From: Rhodothermus marinus
GTDB lineage: Bacteria > Bacteroidota > Rhodothermia > Rhodothermales > Rhodothermaceae
Assembly: GCF_009936275.1 (NCBI RefSeq)
Contig: NZ_AP019797.1
Coordinates: 983,501 to 1,047,500 of the forward strand
Direction of reading: 5' to 3'
DNA length: 64,000 nucleotides
The position numbers and the translations under genes were made by a program. The notes under the pieces are model-generated. The model had not been told where the DNA came from and did not search any database. It was given only the letters and a program-made list of their open reading frames with translations. This document shows positions 11,888-23,130 of the stretch, piece by piece (position 1 is the first letter of the stretch; every line of letters starts with the position of its first letter).

Positions 11888-12196
11888 ATGGCCAGCCAGA
11901 AGATTCGCATCAAGCTGAAATCCTACGATCACACGCTGATCGACAGGAGTGCGGAAAAGATCATCCGCACCGTGAAGGCGACCGGTGCGGTGGTCAGCGG
12001 GCCGATTCCGCTGCCGACCGAGCGCACGGTCATCACGGTGCTTCGGAGTCCGCACATTGACAAGGAGAGCCGCGAGCAGTTTGAAATCCGTCGCCACAAG
12101 CGGCTGATCGACATCCTGTCGACCAGCAGCAAGACGGTCGACGCGCTGATGAAGCTGGAGCTGCCCAGCGGCGTCGATGTGGAGATCAAAGTGTAA
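11888..12196 (+). CDS. rpsJ: 30S ribosomal protein S10
   Basis: Small-subunit head protein that also acts as NusE in antitermination complexes. The 102 residues fit the family, with the N-terminal [14 protein letters not shown] and the central [29 protein letters not shown]. Upstream GAAAGCAAGAGGGCG is purine-rich and may serve as a ribosome-binding site. It opens the S10 part of the superlocus, 83 bp after tuf. Confidence 0.97.
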   Translation: MASQKIRIKLKSYDHTLIDRSAEKIIRTVKATGAVVSGPIPLPTERTVITVLRSPHIDKESREQFEIRRHKRLIDILSTSSKTVDALMKLELPSGVDVEIKV

Positions 12197-12237
12197 GGGC
12201 GGCCAGTGGGCTGCCATAAGCTGTGTGCACAGGCACC

Positions 12238-12870
12238 ATGAGTGGAATGCTTGGACGAAAGATCGGAATGACCCAGGTCTTTGACCAGGCCGGCAACTGC
12301 ATTCCCTGCACCATCATTCAGGCCGAGCCGAACGCGGTGGTGCAGGTGAAGACGGCCGAAGGCAAAGACGGGTACGAGGCCGTGCAGCTGGGCTACGGTG
12401 AACGGAAGCCCAAGCGCACCACGCGGGCCATGCTCGGCCACTTCGAGAAGGCCGGCGTGTCGCCGAAGCAGGTGCTCCGCGAGTTTAAAAACTTCGTGCT
12501 GGACGTCAAGCCCGGCGACGAAGTGCGCGTCGAGCAGCTTTTCCGGGAAGGTGAGCTGATCGACGTGGTGGGCATCACGAAAGGCCGGGGTTTCCAGGGC
12601 GTGGTCAAGCGCCATGGCTTTGGCGGCGTCGGTGCGCGCACGCACGGCCAGCACAACCGGGAGCGGGCGCCCGGTTCGATCGGCGCCTCGTCGTTCCCGT
12701 CGCATGTGTTCAAGGGCATGCGCATGGCCGGGCGCATGGGCAACCAGCGCGTGAAGGTGAAAAACCTTCGGGTGGTGCGCATCTTTCCGGAGCACAACCT
12801 GATCCTGGTAAAGGGGGCGGTCCCCGGGCCTGTAAACGGCATTGTCGAATTGCACAAGAAGGTCCAGTAA
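12238..12870 (+). CDS. rplC: 50S ribosomal protein L3
   Basis: Early-assembly protein of the large subunit near the peptidyl transferase centre. The ATG at 12238 gives 210 residues starting [15 protein letters not shown], the normal L3 N-terminus; the frame runs open to 12223 but those five residues are not conserved. The loop [13 protein letters not shown] followed by [16 protein letters not shown] contains the glutamine that is methylated in many bacteria. The start context is CACAGGCACC without a Shine-Dalgarno match. Confidence 0.97.
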   Translation: MSGMLGRKIGMTQVFDQAGNCIPCTIIQAEPNAVVQVKTAEGKDGYEAVQLGYGERKPKRTTRAMLGHFEKAGVSPKQVLREFKNFVLDVKPGDEVRVEQLFREGELIDVVGITKGRGFQGVVKRHGFGGVGARTHGQHNRERAPGSIGASSFPSHVFKGMRMAGRMGNQRVKVKNLRVVRIFPEHNLILVKGAVPGPVNGIVELHKKVQ

Positions 12871-12897
12871 CGGACCCGCTGAATCGAGGCGAACGTC

Positions 12898-13542
12898 ATG
12901 GAACTGCAGGTATATCGGCTGGACGGGAGCGAAAGCGGTCGCACGGTGACGCTCGATCCGACCGTCTTCGAGATCGAGCCCAACGATCATGTGCTCTGGC
13001 TCGACGTCAAGCGGATCGAAGCGAACCGGCGGCAGGGTACGCACAAGGTGAAGAACCGGGCCGAAAACGCCCACAGCACCCGCAAGCTGTACCGCCAGAA
13101 AGGTACGGGTTACGCCCGGGCCGGCGATGCCAAGTCGCCCATTCGCCGGGGGGGAGGTACGGCCCACGGGCCACAGCCCCGCTCCTACGAACTGAAGGTC
13201 AACCGCAAGACGCAGCGGCTGGCCCGGCGTTCGGCGCTGACCTACAAGGCGCAGGCCGAGGCCATCCGTGTGGTGGAGGACTTCACGTTCGAGCAGCCCA
13301 GCACCCGGCGTCTGCTGGAAGTGCTGGCGGCGCAGGGGCTGGCCGACCGAAAGGTGCTGCTGCTGACCGGGGAATACAACCCCACGCTGTACCTGTCGAG
13401 CCGCAACCTCCCGAAAGTGCGGGTGCTGGAAGCCCGGAATGCTTCGACGCGCGACCTGCTCGACGCGCAGGTCCTGCTGATGCAGGAGAGCGCCGTTGAG
13501 GTGCTGAACCGCATGCTGCGTACGGCACCGGTGGCGGCCTGA
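12898..13542 (+). CDS. rplD: 50S ribosomal protein L4
   Basis: Large-subunit protein lining the exit tunnel; in E. coli it also represses the S10 operon by attenuation. The 214 residues include the tunnel loop [22 protein letters not shown] and the conserved LYRQKGTG motif. The C-terminal half ([28 protein letters not shown]) matches the family globular domain. No S10-leader attenuator could be recognised upstream of rpsJ, so regulation by L4 here is open. Confidence 0.96.
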   Translation: MELQVYRLDGSESGRTVTLDPTVFEIEPNDHVLWLDVKRIEANRRQGTHKVKNRAENAHSTRKLYRQKGTGYARAGDAKSPIRRGGGTAHGPQPRSYELKVNRKTQRLARRSALTYKAQAEAIRVVEDFTFEQPSTRRLLEVLAAQGLADRKVLLLTGEYNPTLYLSSRNLPKVRVLEARNASTRDLLDAQVLLMQESAVEVLNRMLRTAPVAA

Positions 13543-13565
13543 ATCAAACCGGCTGAGACGAGACC

Positions 13566-13868
13566 ATGAGCAAGCATCCGATTTTGATCCGTCCGCTGGT
13601 GACGGAAAAGCTCTCGCAGCAGATGGACGAGGGGCGTTACGCCTTTATCGTGGCGAAAGACGCCAACAAAATCGAAATCCGCAAGGCCGTTGAGGCCATG
13701 TATCCGGGCGTCAGGGTCCAGAAGGTGCGCACGATGATCATGCCCGGTAAGCGCCGCCGGCAGTTTTCGCGCCGGGGTGTGGCCGAAGGCCGTACCGGCT
13801 CTTACAAGAAGGCCATCGTGACGCTGACGCCCGACAGTCCTCGGATCGACTTCTTCGAGAACGTGTGA
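13566..13868 (+). CDS. rplW: 50S ribosomal protein L23
   Basis: Large-subunit protein at the tunnel exit and docking site for trigger factor and SRP. Its 100 residues equal the E. coli length. [15 protein letters not shown] at the start and [18 protein letters not shown] in the extended loop are typical. The start follows GAGACGAGACC. The 66-bp gap to rplB, unusually large for this cluster, contains a nested hairpin. Confidence 0.96.
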   Translation: MSKHPILIRPLVTEKLSQQMDEGRYAFIVAKDANKIEIRKAVEAMYPGVRVQKVRTMIMPGKRRRQFSRRGVAEGRTGSYKKAIVTLTPDSPRIDFFENV

Positions 13869-13878
13869 GTGTGAACCC

Positions 13879-13915
13879 GGCAGGCGCAAAGTCCTTCAGG
13901 ACAGGTAAGCCTGCC
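13879..13915 (+). promoter_or_regulatory. Nested hairpin in the rplW-rplB spacer
   Basis: An outer stem GGCAGGC with GCCTGCC encloses an inner stem GTCC with GGAC on a TTCA loop, joined by short A-rich and AGGTAA linkers. It lies about 20 bases before the rplB ATG and may be a ribosomal-protein binding or mRNA-stability element. No T run follows. Confidence 0.45.
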
Positions 13916-13934
13916 TTAGACTGAGCCGACGATC

Positions 13935-14765
13935 ATGCCGATTCGCAGACGGAAACCGGTAACCCCTGGTCAGCGCCAGTATTCGGTTTCGACGTTTGAG
14001 GAAATCACAAAGGATACGCCCGAAAAGAGCCTGCTGGCGCCGCTGAAGAAGCACGCCGGCCGCAACAACCAGGGCCGGATCACCACGCGCCATCAGGGCG
14101 GGGGTCACAAGCGTCGCTACCGTATCATCGATTTCAGGCGGGACAAGGACGGCATCCCGGCCCGCGTGGTCAGCATCGAATACGACCCGAACCGTTCGGC
14201 GCGCATCGCGCTGCTGGCCTATGCCGACGGCGAAAAGCGCTACATCATCGCACCGAACGAAATCAAGGTCGGCCAGACCGTGATGAACGGGCCGGGCGCG
14301 CCCCCCGAGCCGGGCAACTGCCTGCCGCTCGAGAAAATTCCGGTGGGCTCCTACGTGCACTGCATCGAGATGAAGCCCGGCAAGGGCGCGCAGATTGCCC
14401 GGGCGGCCGGCACTTATGCGCAGGTGATGGCCCGTGAAGGGAAATACGCTACGCTGCGCCTGCCTTCCGGAGAGATTCGTCTGATCCACGTGAAGTGCCG
14501 GGCTACGATCGGCACCACGAGCAACGCCGACCACATGAATATCGATCTCGGAAAGGCCGGCCGCAGCCGCTGGCTGGGCATTCGGCCCAAAGTGCGCGGT
14601 GTGGCCATGAACCCCATCGACCACCCGATGGGTGGTGGCGAAGGACGGCACTCCGGTGGACATCCGCGCTCGCCGTGGGGCCAGCCGGCCAAGGGCTACA
14701 AGACCCGCAAGCGCAACAAACCTTCGGACAAATACATCCTGCGTCGTCGCAATGCGGCCAAGTAA
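13935..14765 (+). CDS. rplB: 50S ribosomal protein L2
   Basis: Conserved large-subunit protein required for subunit joining and peptidyl transfer. The 276 residues cover the family, with [19 protein letters not shown] near residue 45 and the C-terminal [19 protein letters not shown], whose histidine is functionally essential in E. coli. The C-terminus [15 protein letters not shown] is typical. The ATG follows GAGCCGACGATC, with no Shine-Dalgarno sequence. Confidence 0.97.
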   Translation: MPIRRRKPVTPGQRQYSVSTFEEITKDTPEKSLLAPLKKHAGRNNQGRITTRHQGGGHKRRYRIIDFRRDKDGIPARVVSIEYDPNRSARIALLAYADGEKRYIIAPNEIKVGQTVMNGPGAPPEPGNCLPLEKIPVGSYVHCIEMKPGKGAQIARAAGTYAQVMAREGKYATLRLPSGEIRLIHVKCRATIGTTSNADHMNIDLGKAGRSRWLGIRPKVRGVAMNPIDHPMGGGEGRHSGGHPRSPWGQPAKGYKTRKRNKPSDKYILRRRNAAK

Positions 14766-14802
14766 CGCACGACGCTGAAGCAAAACGCAGAGAATAGCGG
14801 CT

Positions 14803-15087
14803 ATGGCGCGTTCGCTGAAAAAAGGACCCTACGTCCATTATAAACTGCTCAAGAAGGTCGAGGAGCTCAACCGGTCCGGCCAGAAGAAGGTGATCAAAAC
14901 CTGGAGCCGGGCCTCGATGATCATTCCCGAGTTTGTCGGCCATACGTTCGCCGTGCACAACGGCCGGCAGTTCATCCCGGTCTATATCACGGAGAACATG
15001 GTCGGGCACCGGTTGGGCGAGTTTGCGCCGACGCGGACCTTCCGCGGGCATGCCGGCGACAAGAAAGACAAGCGTGGCCGTCGATAA
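14803..15087 (+). CDS. rpsS: 30S ribosomal protein S19
   Basis: Head protein that forms a complex with S13 near the A site. The 94 residues include [20 protein letters not shown], the core [21 protein letters not shown] and the C-terminal [18 protein letters not shown]. The start lies 37 bp after rplB and is preceded by GAGAATAGCGGCT. It is followed by rplV after 13 bp. Confidence 0.97.
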   Translation: MARSLKKGPYVHYKLLKKVEELNRSGQKKVIKTWSRASMIIPEFVGHTFAVHNGRQFIPVYITENMVGHRLGEFAPTRTFRGHAGDKKDKRGRR

Positions 15088-15100
15088 GCCATAGGGAGCC

Positions 15101-15460
15101 ATGGAAGCCAGAGCCATCAACAAATACATTCGGAGTTCGCCGCGCAAGATGCGCGTGGTGGTCAACGCCGTGCGTGGCAAACGGGTGGCCGAAGCGCTGG
15201 CCATCCTGCGGCACCTGCCGCACCGGGCGGCACGCCCCGTCGAAAAGACCATCCGCTCGGCCGTCTACAACCTGATCGAAAAGAATGCGGAGGAGCGCAT
15301 CGACGAGGCGGCCCTGGTGATCCGGGAGATTCGCGTGGACGATGGACCACGGCTCAAGCGCTGGCGTGCGGCACCCCGCGGGCGGGCGGTGCCCATCCGG
15401 CGGCGCATGAGTCATCTGACCGTCGTGGTGGCCACCACCGAGTCCGAAGTGGAAGCCTGA
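15101..15460 (+). CDS. rplV: 50S ribosomal protein L22
   Basis: Large-subunit protein whose beta hairpin lines the exit tunnel near macrolide sites. The 119 residues begin MEARAINKYIRSSPRKMR and contain RRAPRGRA-type hairpin tip sequence (here RAAPRGRAVPIRRR), so the tunnel loop is intact. The sequence ATAGGGAGCC before the ATG is one of the better Shine-Dalgarno matches in the cluster. The C-terminus has a short acidic end. Confidence 0.96.
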   Translation: MEARAINKYIRSSPRKMRVVVNAVRGKRVAEALAILRHLPHRAARPVEKTIRSAVYNLIEKNAEERIDEAALVIREIRVDDGPRLKRWRAAPRGRAVPIRRRMSHLTVVVATTESEVEA

Positions 15461-15503
15461 GCGGCGGCGAGCAGAAAAGGTCAACCCGTAGCAACGAACC
15501 ATT

Positions 15504-16253
15504 ATGGGTCAGAAAACACACCCGATAGGATTTCGCCTGGGCGTCATCCGCGGCTGGTTCTCCAGCTGGTATGCGGAAAAGGACCTGCCGGAGAAGCTGA
15601 TCGAGGACGAGGAGATCCGGCGCTATCTGCAGGCGCGACTCAAGCGGGCCGGCCTGAGCCGGGTGGTGATCGAGCGTACCCCGAAGCGGGTGATCCTCAC
15701 GCTCCATACCAGCCGGCCGGGCGTCGTCATCGGCCGCGGTGGCCAGGAGGTGGAGAAGCTCCGGGAAGAGCTGCAGAAACTGACCGGCAAGGAGATCCAG
15801 ATCAACATCAGCGAGATCAAGCGGCCGGAGCTGGATGCCAGCCTGGTGGCGCAGAACATCGCGCAGCAGCTGGAAGGTCGCGTCTCTTTCCGCCGGGCCA
15901 TGAAGCAGGCCATCACGGCCGCCATGCGTATGGGCGCCCAGGGCATCCGTATCAAGGTGTCTGGCCGTCTGGGGGGCGCCGAAATGAGCCGCACCGAGCA
16001 GTACCTGGAGGGACGCGTGCCGCTGCATACGCTCCGGGCTAATATCGACTATGCGCAGGCGACGGCCTACACGATCTACGGCACGATCGGCGTCAAGGTG
16101 TGGATCTTCCTGGGCGAGATTATCGGCAAGCCGGATTTGAGCCCGAACGCCCTGATGCAGCGGCAACAGCAGCAGACCTTCGAGCAGCCCGAACGTCGGC
16201 GTCGGCGTCGTGCACGGCGGACCGGTCGCCGCGCTGCCGAAGAAGAGAGCTAA
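15504..16253 (+). CDS. rpsC: 30S ribosomal protein S3
   Basis: Small-subunit head protein at the mRNA entry site with helicase activity. The 249 residues are a little longer than in E. coli. The N-terminus [16 protein letters not shown], the KH motif [17 protein letters not shown] (near residue 75) and the C-terminal [16 protein letters not shown]-like segment are all present. A basic tail, [12 protein letters not shown], then a short acidic end extends the C-terminus. The start is preceded by AACGAACCATT. Confidence 0.97.
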   Translation: MGQKTHPIGFRLGVIRGWFSSWYAEKDLPEKLIEDEEIRRYLQARLKRAGLSRVVIERTPKRVILTLHTSRPGVVIGRGGQEVEKLREELQKLTGKEIQINISEIKRPELDASLVAQNIAQQLEGRVSFRRAMKQAITAAMRMGAQGIRIKVSGRLGGAEMSRTEQYLEGRVPLHTLRANIDYAQATAYTIYGTIGVKVWIFLGEIIGKPDLSPNALMQRQQQQTFEQPERRRRRRARRTGRRAAEEES

Positions 16254-16307
16254 CCTGAAACCGCGCGGGGGTAGTCCCTCGCCGTAAGCGAAGCGGAGGT
16301 ACGAGCC

Positions 16308-16742
16308 ATGTTAATGCCCCGACGTACCAAGTACCGCAAGCAGCAGAAAGGCCGTATCAAAGGCCTGGCTTCGCGCGGTACGCAGATAGAGTTTGGCGAC
16401 TTCGGGATCAAAGCGCTTGAGCCGGCACGCATCACGTCGCGGCAGATCGAGGCGGCCCGTGTGGCCATCACCCGTAAGCTGCGGCGTACCGGGAAGGTGT
16501 ACATCCGCATCTTTCCGGACAAACCCGTGACCAAAAAACCGGCCGAAGTCCGTATGGGTAAAGGGAAGGGCTCGGTCGAGTTCTGGGTGGCGGTCGTGGA
16601 GCCGGGGCGCATTCTCTTCGAAGTGGGCGGCGTGCCGGAAGAGCTGGCCCGCGAGGCGCTTCGACTGGCTTCGCACAAGCTGCCCATTAAAACCAAGTTC
16701 GTCAAGCGGCCAGAACTCATGGCCGCTCCGCAGGGACGCTAA
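16308..16742 (+). CDS. rplP: 50S ribosomal protein L16
   Basis: Late-assembling large-subunit protein at the A-site tRNA contact. The 144 residues begin [16 protein letters not shown] and contain [22 protein letters not shown] and [20 protein letters not shown]. The second methionine at 16314 could also initiate, but the MLMP start is the family norm. GAGGTACGAGCC precedes the ATG. The 54-bp gap from rpsC contains nothing distinctive. Confidence 0.97.
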   Translation: MLMPRRTKYRKQQKGRIKGLASRGTQIEFGDFGIKALEPARITSRQIEAARVAITRKLRRTGKVYIRIFPDKPVTKKPAEVRMGKGKGSVEFWVAVVEPGRILFEVGGVPEELAREALRLASHKLPIKTKFVKRPELMAAPQGR

Positions 16743-16763
16743 CCCAAACCTGGGACGCAGGCT

Positions 16764-16979
16764 ATGAAGCCGAAAGAGATCCGTGCAATGAGCCTGGAAG
16801 AAATCGCCCAGCGCATTCGAAGCGAAGAGCAGGAACTGCGCCAGCTTCGGTTTCAGCATGCCGTGGCGCAGCTCGAAAATCCCATGCTGCTGCGCAACAA
16901 ACGGCGGCTTATTGCACGGTTGAAGACGATTTACAACGAAAAACTCCGGGAAGCCCGGCAGGCTTCCGTGAACGAATAA
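16764..16979 (+). CDS. rpmC: 50S ribosomal protein L29
   Basis: Small helical-hairpin protein at the tunnel exit, 71 residues against 63 in E. coli. [20 protein letters not shown] and [20 protein letters not shown] are the conserved first and second halves. It lies between rplP and rpsQ as in most bacteria, with GGGACGCAGGCT before the ATG. Confidence 0.95.
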   Translation: MKPKEIRAMSLEEIAQRIRSEEQELRQLRFQHAVAQLENPMLLRNKRRLIARLKTIYNEKLREARQASVNE

Positions 16980-17026
16980 CCCGGTAGTTGGTGAGGTCGC
17001 GGCTCACCAAGCCCTGAAAGACAACT

Positions 17027-17332
17027 ATGGCTAACGAACAGCAGACGCAGAAAACGCAGCGCGGACGCCGAAAGGAGCGGATCGGCGTGGTCGTCAGCAA
17101 CAAAATGGACAAGACGATCACGGTCGCCGTCGAGCGACTCGTCAAACATCCGCTCTACGGCAAATACATCAAGCGTACGACGAAACTGATGGCCCACGAC
17201 GAACACAACGAGGCCAACGAGGGCGACGTGGTCCGCATCATGGAAACGCGGCCGCTCTCGAAGCACAAGCGGTGGCGCCTCGTCGAAATTATCGAGCGGG
17301 CTAAGAAAATCCAGCGAGAAGAAACGCCATGA
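17027..17332 (+). CDS. rpsQ: 30S ribosomal protein S17
   Basis: Primary 16S rRNA-binding protein of the body. The 101 residues include an extra basic, glutamine-rich N-terminus of about 15 residues ([18 protein letters not shown]) before the conserved [37 protein letters not shown] and [20 protein letters not shown] complete the OB fold. Its stop overlaps the rplN ATG by four bases, implying translational coupling. Confidence 0.96.
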   Translation: MANEQQTQKTQRGRRKERIGVVVSNKMDKTITVAVERLVKHPLYGKYIKRTTKLMAHDEHNEANEGDVVRIMETRPLSKHKRWRLVEIIERAKKIQREETP

Positions 17333-17697
17333 TTCAGCAGGAAAGCAGACTGGTGGTCGCCGACAACAGCGGGGCGAAAGAATTGCTCTGCATTCGCGTG
17401 CTGGGCGGCAGCCACAAGCGCTACGCCCGCGTCGGCGACAAGATCGTCGCCTCGGTCAAATCGGTCATTCCTGGAGGGAGCGTGAAGAAGGGCGACGTGG
17501 TCAAAGCCGTCGTCGTCCGTACCAAGAAAGAATACCGCCGCCCGGACGGAACCTACATTCGCTTCGACGACAACGCGGCGGTATTGATCAACAACCAGGA
17601 CGAACCGATCGGGACCCGTATCTTCGGGCCCGTGGCGCGTGAGCTGCGCGACAAGCAGTTCATGCGTATCGTTTCGCTGGCCCCTGAGGTGGTCTGA
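17329..17697 (+). CDS. rplN: 50S ribosomal protein L14
   Basis: Large-subunit protein at the intersubunit bridge and target of the silencing factor RsfS. The 122 residues start [27 protein letters not shown] and end with the conserved [24 protein letters not shown]. It starts within the rpsQ stop codon (ATGA). The spacing to rplX is 32 bp. Confidence 0.97.
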   Translation: MIQQESRLVVADNSGAKELLCIRVLGGSHKRYARVGDKIVASVKSVIPGGSVKKGDVVKAVVVRTKKEYRRPDGTYIRFDDNAAVLINNQDEPIGTRIFGPVARELRDKQFMRIVSLAPEVV

Positions 17698-17729
17698 GCC
17701 GCCGCTAACCCCAAGAGCTGCAGAAGGCC

Positions 17730-18086
17730 ATGCCGCGTACAAAAAATAAACAACCCAAGCTGCACGTAAAACGAGGCGATCTGGTGCGCGTGATCGCCGG
17801 CAACGATAAAGGCAAGGAAGGGCGCATCCTGCGCGTCTTTCCGAAAAAGCAGCGCGTCATCGTGGAAGGCGTGAACCTGCGCATCCGCCACGTGCGGCCC
17901 AGCCCCCAGTACCCGCAGGGCGGGCGCATCCAGCAGGAAATGCCCATCCACGTCTCGAACGTCATGCCGCTCGACAGCAACGGGCGGCCCACGCGGGTCG
18001 GCCGTAAATGGGTGGAAGACCCGGCTACGGGACGGGGCCGCTGGGTGCGTTACGCGAAAACGACGGGCGAGGAGCTGGACCGCTGA
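17730..18086 (+). CDS. rplX: 50S ribosomal protein L24
   Basis: Assembly initiator of the large subunit. The 118 residues carry the KOW motif [21 protein letters not shown] near residues 12-33 and end in a [14 protein letters not shown] extension somewhat longer than in E. coli. GCAGAAGGCC before the ATG is a moderate ribosome-binding site. Confidence 0.96.
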   Translation: MPRTKNKQPKLHVKRGDLVRVIAGNDKGKEGRILRVFPKKQRVIVEGVNLRIRHVRPSPQYPQGGRIQQEMPIHVSNVMPLDSNGRPTRVGRKWVEDPATGRGRWVRYAKTTGEELDR

Positions 18087-18127
18087 GGCCGGCTGCGCGC
18101 ACAAAAGCCCAGAATGAATAGGGAGCC

Positions 18128-18703
18128 ATGACCTACGTTCCTCGACTGAAGAAAAAATACCGGGAAGAGGTGGTACCCGCCCTGATGAAACAGTTCGGGT
18201 ACCGCAACGTGATGCAGGTGCCGCGCCTGGTCAAGATCTGCGTCAACAAAGGCGTGGGCGAGGCGGCCCAGAACAAAAAGGTGCTGGACGACGCGATCGA
18301 AGAAATCCGGCTGATCACCGGCCAGCATCCGGTCGTGCGCCGCGCCAAGAAAAGCATTTCGAACTTCAAGCTTCGCAAGGGCATGCCCGTCGGCGTATCG
18401 GTCACGCTGCGCGGCGACCGGATGTTCGAGTTCTTCGACCGCCTTGTCACGCTGGCCCTTCCCCGGATGCGCGACTTCCGGGGCGTTTCGGACCGCAGCT
18501 TCGACGGGCGCGGCAATTACACGCTGGGCATTCCCGAGCAGATTATTTTCCCCGAAATCGACGTGGATAAAGTCGATCGCATCAGCGGCTTCGACATCAC
18601 GTTCGTGACCACGGCGAAGACGGACGAAGAGGCCTATGCGCTGCTGAAGCTGCTGGGCATGCCGTTCGTCCGCCGCGAAGAACCTCAAGCAAAGGCAGCA
18701 TAA
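18128..18703 (+). CDS. rplE: 50S ribosomal protein L5
   Basis: 5S rRNA-binding protein that contacts P-site tRNA. The 191 residues include [15 protein letters not shown], the [17 protein letters not shown] segment and [33 protein letters not shown] before the ATG gives a usable Shine-Dalgarno sequence. rpsN begins seven bases after the stop. Confidence 0.97.
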   Translation: MTYVPRLKKKYREEVVPALMKQFGYRNVMQVPRLVKICVNKGVGEAAQNKKVLDDAIEEIRLITGQHPVVRRAKKSISNFKLRKGMPVGVSVTLRGDRMFEFFDRLVTLALPRMRDFRGVSDRSFDGRGNYTLGIPEQIIFPEIDVDKVDRISGFDITFVTTAKTDEEAYALLKLLGMPFVRREEPQAKAA

Positions 18704-18710
18704 AGGCGCT

Positions 18711-18980
18711 ATGGCGAAAAAAAGCTGGATGGCGCGCGAGAAAAAGCGCCGCGAACTGGTAGCCAAATACGCGGAGAAGCGGCGTCAGCTCAAAGAAGCA
18801 GGCGACTGGATCGGCCTGCAGAAGCTGCCGCGCAACTCCAGCCCGGTCCGGCTGCGGAATCGTTGTCCGCTGACGGGACGGGCTCGGGGCTACCTGCGCA
18901 AGTTCGGCGTCTCGCGTATCGTCTTCCGTGAAATGGCCCTCGAAGGGAAGATTCCAGGGGTTCGCAAAGCCAGCTGGTAA
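18711..18980 (+). CDS. rpsN: 30S ribosomal protein S14, zinc-free form
   Basis: Head protein of the small subunit, 89 residues. It has no CxxC pairs, so it is the C-minus, zinc-independent type, not the 61-residue zinc type. [21 protein letters not shown] and the C-terminal [17 protein letters not shown] are diagnostic. It lies in the spc-operon position, so this is the housekeeping copy. Confidence 0.96.
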   Translation: MAKKSWMAREKKRRELVAKYAEKRRQLKEAGDWIGLQKLPRNSSPVRLRNRCPLTGRARGYLRKFGVSRIVFREMALEGKIPGVRKASW

Positions 18981-19007
18981 CCCCGATTTCAGTCAACTGC
19001 AACGACC

Positions 19008-19409
19008 ATGAGTGGGATTACAGATCCGATTGCCGACTACCTGGCCCGTCTGCGCAATGCGCAGATGGCGCGGAAGGTGTACGTCGACGTGCCCGCTTCC
19101 AAACTGAAGCGGGCCATCACCCAGATTCTGGTGGACAAGGGCTATGTGCAGCGGTACCTGGACATCGATGACGGAAAGCAGGGCCTGCTGCGCATCTACT
19201 TGAAATACGACCGGAACGGCAATCCGGCGATCCGGGAGCTGCAGCGCGTCTCCAAGCCGGGGCGCCGCCAGTACGTGGGGGCCGATGAACTGCCCCGCGT
19301 GCGCAACGGCCTGGGCATTGCCATAATCTCGACCTCCCAGGGCGTGATGACCGACAAGGAGGCGCGCAAGCTGCACATTGGCGGCGAGGTCCTGGCCTAC
19401 GTGTTCTAA
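19008..19409 (+). CDS. rpsH: 30S ribosomal protein S8
   Basis: Primary 16S rRNA-binding protein; in E. coli it represses the spc operon. The 133 residues run from [19 protein letters not shown] to the conserved [27 protein letters not shown]. The start follows CAACTGCAACGACC, lacking a Shine-Dalgarno match. No S8-binding mimic was recognised near rplE. Confidence 0.97.
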   Translation: MSGITDPIADYLARLRNAQMARKVYVDVPASKLKRAITQILVDKGYVQRYLDIDDGKQGLLRIYLKYDRNGNPAIRELQRVSKPGRRQYVGADELPRVRNGLGIAIISTSQGVMTDKEARKLHIGGEVLAYVF

Positions 19410-19449
19410 AACAGCCACGGATCAGCTTCACAGCTAAACCAGAAAAACC

Positions 19450-20004
19450 ATGTCGCGGATAGGGAGACAGCCGATCCATCTGCCCGACGGCGTGCGCGTC
19501 GAAGTGGCCCCGAACAACGTAGTGACCGTCACGGGCCCCAAAGGGACGCTCACGCTGCAGGTGGATCCGGACATTACCGTGGAAGTCGCGGATAAAACCG
19601 TACGGGTACTCCGGCCCACCGAGCAGAAGCGCCACCGCGCGATGCACGGGCTTTACCGCGCCCTGATCCAGAACATGGTGACGGGCGTAACCGAAGGCTA
19701 CCGCAAGGAGCTGGAAGTCATCGGCATCGGCTTCCGCGCTTCGATGTCGGGCAACATGCTGGAACTGGCACTGGGTTACTCGCACCCGATTTACTTCGTG
19801 CCGCCGGAAGGCATCAAACTGTCGGTGCGTAGCGAGCGCGGGAGCAACCCGATCGTCATTGTAGAGGGGATCGACAAGCAACTGGTCGGGGAAGTGGCGG
19901 CCAAGATCCGCGCCCTGCGGCCGCCGGAGCCCTACAAGGGCAAAGGCATCCGCTACGTGGGCGAGTATGTGCGGCGCAAGGCGGGCAAGACGGCCGGCCG
20001 CTAA
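19450..20004 (+). CDS. rplF: 50S ribosomal protein L6
   Basis: Large-subunit protein near the factor-binding site. The 184 residues contain two L6 folds: MSRIGRQPIHLPDGVRVEV with VTGPKGTL at the start, and the C-terminal repeat with GIDKQLVGEVAAKIRALRPPEPYKGKGIRY. The start context is CAGAAAAACC. The C-terminus RRKAGKTAGR is typical. Confidence 0.97.
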   Translation: MSRIGRQPIHLPDGVRVEVAPNNVVTVTGPKGTLTLQVDPDITVEVADKTVRVLRPTEQKRHRAMHGLYRALIQNMVTGVTEGYRKELEVIGIGFRASMSGNMLELALGYSHPIYFVPPEGIKLSVRSERGSNPIVIVEGIDKQLVGEVAAKIRALRPPEPYKGKGIRYVGEYVRRKAGKTAGR

Positions 20005-20075
20005 TCTCCGTCCGCTGTTGAAATCGGAAAGACCCGGAGGGTCGGCAATCTTCCGGCAAACCTGTCAGGCAGATC

Positions 20076-20435
20076 ATGATCAACGAACTCAAGCGCAAGA
20101 AGGAACGGCGGGCGCGCGTCAAGCGCGGCCTGAAGAAAAAAATCCGCGGCACGCCCGAGCGTCCGCGCCTGTGCGTGTACCGGTCGAACAAGCACATTTA
20201 CGCGCAGGTGATCGACGACACGCGTGGCCATACGCTGGCGGCCGCCTCCAGCCTTGAGAAAGACATGCCTTCCGGCACCAAAACGGAGATCAGCCGGGAG
20301 GTGGGGCGGCGGGTGGCCCAGCGGGCGCTGGCTGCGAACGTGACGCAGGTGGTATTCGATCGGAACGCCTACAAATATCATGGCCGGGTAAAGGCGCTGG
20401 CCGAAGGCGCGCGTGAAGGCGGCCTTCAGTTCTGA
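20076..20435 (+). CDS. rplR: 50S ribosomal protein L18
   Basis: 5S rRNA-binding protein, 119 residues. A basic N-terminus ([23 protein letters not shown]) precedes [19 protein letters not shown] and the C-terminal [28 protein letters not shown], both strongly conserved. The 71-bp gap from rplF holds a small GACCC-GGGTC hairpin near 20027-20039. Confidence 0.96.
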   Translation: MINELKRKKERRARVKRGLKKKIRGTPERPRLCVYRSNKHIYAQVIDDTRGHTLAAASSLEKDMPSGTKTEISREVGRRVAQRALAANVTQVVFDRNAYKYHGRVKALAEGAREGGLQF

Positions 20436-20473
20436 CCCTTCCCGGATTCTCGGACAAAGGATGACAGACGATT

Positions 20474-21022
20474 ATGGCACGGCAGAAAAATCGTAACAAC
20501 CGCGGTCGTCGTCGACAGCGCCAGCGTGCTGCCGAAGAGCAGCAGCAGTGGATCGAACGCCTGGTGTCGGTCAAACGAGTGGCCAAAGTCGTGCAGGGCG
20601 GCCGGCGCTTCTCCTTCAGCGCCGTGGTCGTGGTGGGCGATGGCAACGGACTGGTCGGCTCCGGCGTGGGCAAGGCGCGTGAAGTGGCCGATGCCATCGC
20701 CAAGGCCACCGAAAATGCCAAGAAAAACCTGATCCGTGTGCCGATCCGGCGCGGGACGATTCCCCATCCGGTGATCGGACGTCAGGACGCGGCGCGCGTG
20801 CTGCTGAAGCCGGCCTCGCCCGGTACCGGCGTCATTGCCGGCAGCGGCGCCCGTGCCGTGCTGGAGTGCGCTGGCATCACCGATGTGCTCTGCAAGGCGC
20901 TGGGGTCGACGAACCCCTACAACCTCGTGGCGGCGACCATCAACGCCCTTGAGCAGCTGGAAGACCCGCTGGAGGTCGCCCAGCGCCGGGGCGTCCCGCT
21001 GCAGAAGGTGTTCGAAGGGTAA
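20474..21022 (+). CDS. rpsE: 30S ribosomal protein S5
   Basis: Decoding-fidelity protein at the mRNA entry channel. The 182 residues have a basic arginine-rich N-terminal extension ([18 protein letters not shown]) before the conserved [39 protein letters not shown] and the C-terminal GAGAR-type segment [23 protein letters not shown] are intact. The start context is GACAGACGATT. Confidence 0.97.
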   Translation: MARQKNRNNRGRRRQRQRAAEEQQQWIERLVSVKRVAKVVQGGRRFSFSAVVVVGDGNGLVGSGVGKAREVADAIAKATENAKKNLIRVPIRRGTIPHPVIGRQDAARVLLKPASPGTGVIAGSGARAVLECAGITDVLCKALGSTNPYNLVAATINALEQLEDPLEVAQRRGVPLQKVFEG

Positions 21023-21054
21023 CAACGCGACGGACCACGGAAGGCAACGGACGT

Positions 21055-21255
21055 ATGGCGGCAAAAAAACAGAAAAAGCTGAAAATCACGCAGGTCCGCA
21101 GCGTGATCGACTATCCGGAGCGGCAGCGCCGCACCCTGGAAGCACTGGGCCTGCGACGCATTGGCCGGACGGTGGTCCACGACGACACGCCCCAGATCCG
21201 GGGCATGATCAAGAAGGTGGAGCACCTGGTACGCGTTGAAGAAATTGAAGCATAA
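21055..21255 (+). CDS. rpmD: 50S ribosomal protein L30
   Basis: Small large-subunit protein, 66 residues with a lysine-rich N-terminus ([19 protein letters not shown]). The family core, [40 protein letters not shown], is complete. It lies between rpsE and rplO in the standard order. Confidence 0.95.
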   Translation: MAAKKQKKLKITQVRSVIDYPERQRRTLEALGLRRIGRTVVHDDTPQIRGMIKKVEHLVRVEEIEA

Positions 21256-21292
21256 CCGCACGGTTTGGCGTGCGCAAAACGGTCTGGCAGCA

Positions 21293-21754
21293 ATGGATCT
21301 GAGTCGACTGAAACCGGCAAAAGGAGCGGTCCGCGAACGCAAGCGCCTGGGACGTGGCGTGGGCTCCGGCTATGGTGGCCATAGCTCGACGCGTGGTACG
21401 AAAGGTCAGAAGGCGCGCACCGGCCAGAAGATTCCGGCCTACTTCGAAGGCGGGCAGATGCCGCTGGTGCGGCGTGTGCCCAAACGGGGCTTCCGCAATC
21501 CGTTCCGCACGGAATACCGGGTGATCAACGTGGGCGATCTGGCCCGCTGGATCGAGGCCGGGCGGCTTTCGGCCGAGGCGCCGATCACGCCGGAGACGCT
21601 GGTGGCCGCCGGACTGGCCCGCAAACGCGACCGCATCAAGATTCTGGGCGACGGCGAACTGTCGGTGGCGCTCCAGATTTCGGCGCATGCCTTCAGCGCC
21701 TCGGCCCGGCAGAAGATCGAAGCGGCCGGTGGAACGGCCACGGTAATCGCCTGA
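21293..21754 (+). CDS. rplO: 50S ribosomal protein L15
   Basis: Large-subunit assembly protein. The ATG at 21293 gives 153 residues starting [22 protein letters not shown], matching the family; the frame is open to 21236 but that overlaps rpmD and is not conserved. The glycine-rich [22 protein letters not shown] loop and the C-terminal [20 protein letters not shown] are typical. Confidence 0.96.
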   Translation: MDLSRLKPAKGAVRERKRLGRGVGSGYGGHSSTRGTKGQKARTGQKIPAYFEGGQMPLVRRVPKRGFRNPFRTEYRVINVGDLARWIEAGRLSAEAPITPETLVAAGLARKRDRIKILGDGELSVALQISAHAFSASARQKIEAAGGTATVIA

Positions 21755-21769
21755 TTCGCAAGCGCAGCC

Positions 21770-21785
21770 GCGTCCTGCAGGACGC
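21770..21785. promoter_or_regulatory. 16-bp palindrome in the rplO-secY spacer
   Basis: GCGTCC and GGACGC flank a TGCA centre, forming a perfect 16-bp palindrome 19 bases before the secY ATG. It could fold as a six-pair hairpin. Function is unknown. Confidence 0.35.
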
Positions 21786-21803
21786 CCAGCCCATTAGCAG
21801 ACC

Positions 21804-23120
<1,317 letters not shown>

Positions 23121-23130
23121 ACGCCCGGTT

